From Sphagnum compactum (Eukaryota; Bryophyta; Sphagnopsida; Sphagnales), in the NCBI GenBank assembly GCA_965153455.1, contig OZ234493.1:496001-560000 (forward strand): a stretch of 64,000 nt of DNA, in the 5' to 3' direction. A program made the translations under genes and the position numbers. Below, piece by piece: positions 58,584-64,000 of this stretch (position 1 is the first letter of the stretch; each line of letters begins with the position of its first letter). The notes under the pieces are model-generated. The model worked only from the letters and a program-made list of their open reading frames with translations. It made no database searches and was not told the DNA's origin.

Positions 58584-59174
58584 TGACATGCCCTTTCCCA
58601 CTTGTTGCCTTGCATTCCACGCGCCTTGCTAAGCTCCTTTCGTGTTGACTCCTTTAGCTCCTAGCTACCTCTGCACCCAACAACACACTTTGTTAGTCTT
58701 AAAGTCCCAACTACTCAGGACAGACTCAAACTTTCTGTTTAGATTCGTTAGACCCTTCTGTAAAGACTAAGTCTTAGTCTAACTAAAGAAAGCCATGGGC
58801 CCGACTCCTAGAGCCAACCCTAACGCCTTAAAGTTGAACTAGTTTTTCTAATCGTCCCGAGTGTTTTAGGAAGTTTGTTCCCTTGGGTGACCCGCGACAA
58901 CACTTAATCATTTGTTGACGATTGTAAGGGGATAATGCCTCACACTATAGTCATGAAGACAACCCCTTGTCGTCTTCTTGGCTAGTGAGAACCCAAACTC
59001 CTGCCTTAGCCCATCAAGACCCTGAAGTCCAAACGTATCTTGATTCTTAAAGGAGTCTAACCTCGTGGAGCCATTTTTGGCCTCACTTTCATATCACCGT
59101 AATGCCCCACTAAGGTGGTCTCGATATGAAGCCCACATTCGCTTAAGAGACTTCTTAAGCTGAAGGGCATGTCA
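58584..59174 (-). repeat. 591-bp LTR of the minus-strand gypsy element
   Basis: The ends are TGACATGCCCTT and AAGGGCATGTCA, a perfect 12-bp inverted repeat with the TG...CA form of an LTR. It lies directly upstream, in transcription direction, of the gag remnant. I did not recognise a primer-binding site after it, and no second LTR is in the window, so it could also be a solo LTR next to an unrelated gag. Confidence 0.7.
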
Positions 59175-61439
59175 AGTGATTTTGGTAAGATGGTGCATTT
59201 CAATCCAACAAGGGTCCCAACAATTTCAGTCAAGCATGCTCCTAAGAACTGTCGAGCTCCAGGTTAGAGCAAGTTTCATCAAAGTTTTGTTAGTTTTTGA
59301 TTTGGTGTTTCAAGTTTTGTCGACGTTTTGCTGGTTTTTTTATTCGTCCTTCTTGCAAAAATATCCCAATCCAATCACCATCCAAATTGGTGTATTTGTG
59401 GTGTTAGTTCACTTTGGCATGTTGCAAGTGGAAAATGCTTTGTTAAAGAGTTGTTAGCTAGTTTCCAAGGACAAAAATATGAAGTTTTGGCAAATTTGTT
59501 GTCATTTTTTTGGTTTTGTGCATTCTTTTGTTGTCTATTTTTAGCCCCATATCTTCCTCGTTTTTAATCCGTTTTGAGTGAATGAAAACCTGATGGGTGC
59601 ATCAACTAAGACTTTACAAAACTTCTTGGTATTCCAAAGGCAAAGATGCAACGATCAAAGGCAATGATACAACAATCAAAGGTTTTAAGCTTGAAATCTC
59701 AATTTGTTTATTTCACCCATCACCAAACATTGAACCCCCTAATGTCAAACATCCTATGTCCTCCCCATTCCTTTATCAAGTTGAGCAAATTTTGGGGTGT
59801 TGGAAGCACTAAGTGGAGGGCTACAAATATTCTTTCAGTATGTCTTCCCCATTCCTTTATCAAGTTGAGCAAATTTTGGGGTGTTGGAAGCACTAAGTGG
59901 AGGGCTACAAATATTCTTTCAGCTTCAAAAGCAGAGGAACAATGTGTGAGGATTCAACCTCCTTTGAGTTCTTAAATTTCACTCACCGACCTATCTACCC
60001 TTGTGTGTACACCATGCATTCAATCTCTCTTTCAAATGGGTTTTTGTTTGGGTTATGTGATCACTTGTGCTTCCACCAAAGGATATTACGAGTAAGATAT
60101 GGGGGGGATATTGTCAACAAGTCTCAATTTTTGATGCTGCAGGATTTTAGTTTCAGAAGAAAACGACACACCAATAAAATGTCATGGATGGGTTGTGTTT
60201 GCAAACTAAGGATTTTTTATCAATGCTTGAAACTGACAAATGAATGTTGGATTTTGGCAAGTCTGTGTATTCCCTAGTTTCTGACTTCTTTCTTTTGGTT
60301 GTACTCTGGCTTCACGGATCCTTTGGTTAAATGGAGGAGTCGCGGCTCCAGCCTCAATGATTATAATCTGTTTCTCTGGCCCCACCTTTCCCCGCCCCCT
60401 TTCCCCCAATCTTTTTCATTCAGTACACATGTTGAGTTCCCATTGGTCTTCTTTCCAGTTTGCAACCAGTTTTGTTGCATCCACATTTTGGAAGAAAGGC
60501 CATGCTTACACACACACACACACATATGTCTCATTCTGTTGTTCAACGCTTGACCCATTTTCATTTTTCAAGAAGGCAACAAGGAAGGGAATGAAATCTT
60601 ACTTTTACCTTATTATTCTCCCCTTCATTCAATTCATGCCAAAATTCCAAATCCCTATGCATACCTTCCCCTGTTTTTCTTTTTTTTTTCTTTTTCTTTC
60701 ACCCAATAATCCAAATATTTTCCCACTAAAAAAGTCTCCTCTCTTAGTTAAGCCCCCCCTCCCCAAAAGGACAAAAACTTCCCCCCACCAACCCACCTAC
60801 CAACCAAAAAAGCCCCAAGAAAGGGGGTAAGTGGTACTTACCAATAAGCTTACCCCCCAAAAATGTGTGGCACAGTAACAAAACAAACAAGGGATGCATC
60901 ACACTGTGTCCTTGCCATTCTCATTAAAACGTATCTTAAGGCAAAAGAGGAATTATGGAAATTCAAATATTTCACCACGCAAAAATATAATTTTCAAAAA
61001 AATCCTCTAAAAGAAACCAAAATCCTTCAAGATATCACAACTCTATAACTAATCTCAAGTTTCAACACAAGCCAAAATATCATCTTTCAAAAATCTTCCT
61101 ATGGAAATAGACCTACTACCTAGGGGCCAAAATCCCTTAAGCTACTATACTCTATAATGAATCTAAACACAAAAATCCATGCCTTGGTAAGCAAGGCCAA
61201 CAAAAGGTAAAGTGAAGAATTATTATCACTTAATTCAGGAAGCTGGCAACCATTTTTGTTTGATACTTTCACAAATCTCGTGTGTGCATGCCCCCTACGA
61301 ACACATATGTTCAATCTCTCTTTAGTTTTTTGAATCCTCGGAAACTGACAAGTAGAAGAGCACTATGTGCACCTGGGGATACTACACAACCACATGTGCA
61401 AATTGCCTGTGAACAACCTGGAGGAAAACTGGACACTCA
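59175..61439. other. gene-free stretch with duplications and a CA microsatellite
   Basis: No gene recognised. Contains the 84-bp tandem duplication listed separately and a short (AC)n at 60508-60525. The longest open frame (60357-60830) is Ser/Phe/Pro-rich without any domain. Confidence 0.45.
59755..59922. repeat. 84-bp tandem duplication, one mismatch
   Basis: Two adjacent 84-bp copies (59755-59838 and 59839-59922) starting TATGTC(C/T)TCCCCATTCC. They differ at one base, so the event is recent. 84 is a multiple of 3 and an open frame runs through both copies, but no product is recognised. Confidence 0.95.
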
Positions 61440-61660
61440 CGGCATTTTGTCAATCAATTGAAAGTCACAGAGTTAATTCATGAAGGTAAAAAACCTTAAC
61501 ACCTGCACATTGTCAATCAATTAGAAAGTAATGAATTTTGTGAGGGTGATTTACTACTCCATGTGCACACACACACACACACACACTCATGCATTGTCAA
61601 TCAATTAATGAAAACTAGCAAGTTTTTGTGAGGGTGAAACTCTGGATGTGCACAAAAGCT
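61440..61660. repeat. three degenerate copies around TGTCAATCAATT, plus (CA)n
   Basis: TGTCAATCAATT recurs near 61447, 61512 and 61595, followed by AAAG/GAATTTTGTGAGGGTGA-like sequence and GTGCACA. A (CA)10 microsatellite at 61566-61586 lies between the second and third. Confidence 0.6.
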
Positions 61661-62316
61661 CATGGAAAGTAGTTACTAGTGAGTACTGTTGCTCAACAAT
61701 AAACAGTTGATAAGTTGATGCCCGCTGATGAACATTGTAAGGACGCTTTTGTTTAAGTTGATTATGTAACCCTTCCAAGTTATTGTTGTTGTTGGTTTCA
61801 TTTATTATGCCCAAGGGTGGTTTGAATGGGTAACTCTAGGTTCTTTCTTGTACCTAATCAAAAGAGAGAAGGAGACATTAGTTGTATTTAATTCTAACTC
61901 AATTATTAGTCTTTGTAAACGTGTGGATTAGTTATTTTTAGTTCTCAAGACTCAAGTCATCACAAAGGGAGTGTTAATAAGTTTTTCAAAGTTCCAATCA
62001 CCCTTTGTTTTAATCAATCTAGTTTATTTACCTACCTGCTCTTAATTTATTGGGTTCTTCTTCTTCTTCTCCTCCTCCTTCTTTTTCTTAATATCTTCTC
62101 AATTATTACACAGCTAATAGTTGGTGATGGTGTGAACCTTAAACCCTGAGTTAAGGTTATTGCCCATGTATTTATTGACACCCAGAGTGCACCAACAGCC
62201 ACCAGTGCAACATGAGGGACTGAAAGTGGGGCAATATATTTTTCCCCACTTTTGTGATGTTGTAGAGTAAGTGATCATCCATAGACTGATTTAGCCAAAT
62301 TTGGCTATTAAAAAAT

Positions 62317-62588
62317 ATGAAGGGAAAATTTTTAATGTCCTCACACATTTTTGGCTACTCACTTGAACCTTGTTTAGAAATCCGGATTTTTTTATTTTTT
62401 TATTTTCAATTTTGATTGCTTGCAAAAAAAATAATTCAGAACTGTGAAAATAATGAAGGGAAAATTTTTAATGTCCTTACACATTTTTGGCTACCCACTT
62501 GAACCATATATAGAAATCTGGATTTTTTTATGATTTTTTGTTCTAACTGTGATTATTTGCAAAAACAAATTCAGAACAGTTCAAAATT
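62317..62588. repeat. 136-bp tandem duplication
   Basis: Two copies, starting ATGAAGGGAAAATTTTTAAT, at 62317 and 62453. They share CACATTTTTGGCTAC and CAGAACTGT-like ends, with several substitutions between them. Confidence 0.85.
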
Positions 62589-62639
62589 TCACACCAAAAT
62601 AGGTGGGTGGACAAGAAATATTTTTCAGATTAGCTTCCA

Positions 62640-62760
62640 TTTTCTATTAGCTAACCACAGTGGTCAGCTCAGTTTCAGTTTTCAAAACTTACCTACTAAC
62701 AACCCACCAGCCCTTACCTATGTACTAACCATCATCATTGTCTATGTACTAACCATGTAC
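62640..62760. mobile_element. interior fragment related to the Mutator-type MITE
   Basis: TAGCTAACCAC, GTCAGCTCAGTT and CCTACTAACAACCCA occur in the same order as in the reverse complement of the 43742-44107 element. No termini are recognised. Confidence 0.55.
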
Positions 62761-62787
62761 AATGCATCCACTGACCTAAAAATTACC

Positions 62788-63000
62788 TAGTATCATACCC
62801 TACTTACCTATGGGTATAACACCTACTTACCTATAAAAAATCATCTAGTATCATACCTACTAACCTATGGGTACAACAGCTACTTATCCATAAAAAATCA
62901 TCTAGGGTAGTATCATGCCTACTTACCTATGGGTATAACATCTACTTACCTAAAAAAAATCATCTAGTATCATACCCACTTACCTATAGGACCTACCAAG
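62788..63000. repeat. tandem repeat of about 57-62 bp, nearly four copies
   Basis: The unit begins CTAGTATCATACC and contains CTACTTACCTATGGGTATAA and CTACTTACCTA. Copies start near 62788, 62845, 62902 and 62964. Confidence 0.85.
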
Positions 63001-63544
63001 GTGAAACCCAACGGTCAACTTACTTAGTTAGTTAGGGTTCATCCATTCACATCTGATTCATAACACATCCATCCATTCTCTGGTGCACAGGTTGGTTGTT
63101 GGGTCACTCTTTGCCCATAGTTGATGACTTTTGTTTTCTGCTTTTGCTAAACAATAAAAGGTAGTTTGCTGGTCTATGTGAGTGCCATAGTAAAAGCATA
63201 TCTCTCTCTGCAATATCTGGGCAGAGAAGAAGCCCATTCAGGAGTTATTACAAGGATATAAATCATTTAAAAGGACTCAGACATTGAGATTTTGCTTTTT
63301 CAGAAATCACTCATTGTTCACTATAAGTGTCCATAGCTTGTGTAGGTAGGTGTAGGTAGGTACCTCTGAGACTGACAAAAACACCTAAAGTTAACCATAG
63401 TTCTATCGACCTACCACCTGGTTAGTAGCCTGGGTCCTGGAGGCGAGACGTGCTTGTTGTACCTAGTCCAGAATGGGCCAGGCCAAGCCAATTCCAGTAA
63501 GTAACCCAATTGGTTTGGTTATTGTGGAATGTCCAATCTCTAAA
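63001..63544. other. gene-free stretch
   Basis: No gene recognised. GTGTAGGTAGGTAC near 63350 is a short GTAGGTAG microsatellite-like tract. Confidence 0.5.
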
Positions 63545-63759
63545 GGCCTGTTCACACTTGGTGTTAGGGACTAACCATTTTAGTCCCCTAACACCAGGCT
63601 AACCATTTAGGACTTGAACTTAGTTATCATGAAAATTTTAGGTTATAGCTAACATTCACTTAACATTAAGTTATCACCCATTTAACATTGGGTGCCACCT
63701 AGGATGCCACCTAGATTTTCATTTTTTAACACTGACTTACCATCAAGTGTGAATGCACC
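63545..63759. mobile_element. MITE, family A, copy 2 (inverted)
   Basis: 215 bp. Read on the minus strand it follows the 4434-4643 element end to end: the GGTGCATTCACACTTGAT terminus, TGAAAATCTAGGTGGCATCC, TTAATGTTAAGTGAATGTTA and a final CACCAAGTGTGAACAGGCC. The outer TIR is mutated on one side, and a 19-bp internal inversion-like palindrome (ACTAACCATTTTAGTCC region) is specific to this copy. Confidence 0.8.
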
Positions 63760-64000
63760 ATGATTGTGAGCCCTTGTTATGTATGAGTATGATAGAATAA
63801 AGGCATTACAAGTTTGTAATCTGCCAATTTCAGATCATTCTGGTTCTCAGGTATTTATGGTTGTTTGCTTTTTTTGGTAATTATTTTGTTGTTGGGATCT
63901 CGTTCCGTGTGAACAGGGTTTGGGGTTTTTTGTATTAAGGGAATATTTCCTTAATGGGTGTCTCTATAATCTCTTAACAATGTTGGGCACGATCGAGTAG

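Noticed and set aside
60357-60830. 157-codon plus-strand ORF
   Set aside because: Low-complexity Phe/Ser/Pro sequence running over a microsatellite and pyrimidine tracts, with overlapping frames on both strands and no domain.
1-64000. CRISPR arrays, phage, defence islands or biosynthetic clusters
   Set aside because: The spaced repeats present (64-bp minisatellite, GGTTATTGG arrays) have no unique spacers or cas-like genes, and the gene structure is eukaryotic.

Overview
This is a gene-poor, AT-rich piece of a eukaryotic nuclear genome, almost certainly a streptophyte (a land plant or close relative). Three things point there: a many-exon, plant-type mitochondrial citrate synthase gene; an intronless gene resembling the plant-specific family of Arabidopsis At4g22030; and a typical plant transposon load (Ty3/gypsy chromovirus debris, CACTA/En-Spm, Mutator-like and MITE elements, non-LTR fragments). 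I cannot place the lineage more finely from sequence alone. There are no prokaryotic-style operons, CRISPR arrays or phage genes.

Only two loci look like live genes. (1) An intact 457-codon ORF on + (18867-20240) encoding a protein with two hydrophobic hairpin regions. (2) Citrate synthase on - (about 28891 down to 22322); 18 coding exons could be joined by splice sites with phases matching at every junction, plus one unresolved first exon. The two genes converge on a shared 3' interval of about 2.1 kb. A third locus (7217-8220) is a dead duplicate of the 18867 gene: promoter and coding region are both recognisable, but it has a deletion of about 340 bp, several frameshifts, a damaged TATA box, and a 64-bp minisatellite expanded just upstream of that box.

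Region by region: 1-6.4 kb is gene-free, with a MITE and weak repeats. 6.5-8.2 kb holds the minisatellite and pseudogene. 8.25-10.25 kb is a putative LTR, a primer-binding site and a gag riddled with stops. 13.7-14.75 kb is a degenerate GGTTATTGGTGGCTATT array ending in a CACTA-type terminus. 18.3-28.9 kb is the gene island. 29.5-29.9 kb has two adjacent inverted-repeat elements upstream of citrate synthase. 31.3-35.5 kb has a broken ORF, a second copy of the array (opposite orientation) and a complete 2,243-bp CACTA element inserted into that array with a perfect ATA target duplication. 35.9-38.1 kb has a chromovirus pol with reverse transcriptase joined directly to the chromodomain, a putative LTR and a non-LTR reverse transcriptase fragment. 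43.7-44.1 kb is a Mutator-type MITE with a perfect 9-bp target duplication and a perfect 26-bp hairpin. 46.7-48.6 kb is a second CACTA-like element sharing internal sequence with the first. 52.2-52.9 kb is a GC-rich non-LTR C-terminal fragment. 56-59.2 kb is a minus-strand gypsy remnant with a 591-bp LTR. 59.7-63.8 kb has several tandem duplications and a second copy of the first MITE family.

I see no convincing new multi-gene system. The most interesting content is structural: promoter-level minisatellite expansion in a dead gene copy, array-carrying CACTA elements, a likely GC-AG intron in citrate synthase, and retroelement decay that looks dominated by C-to-T/G-to-A changes.
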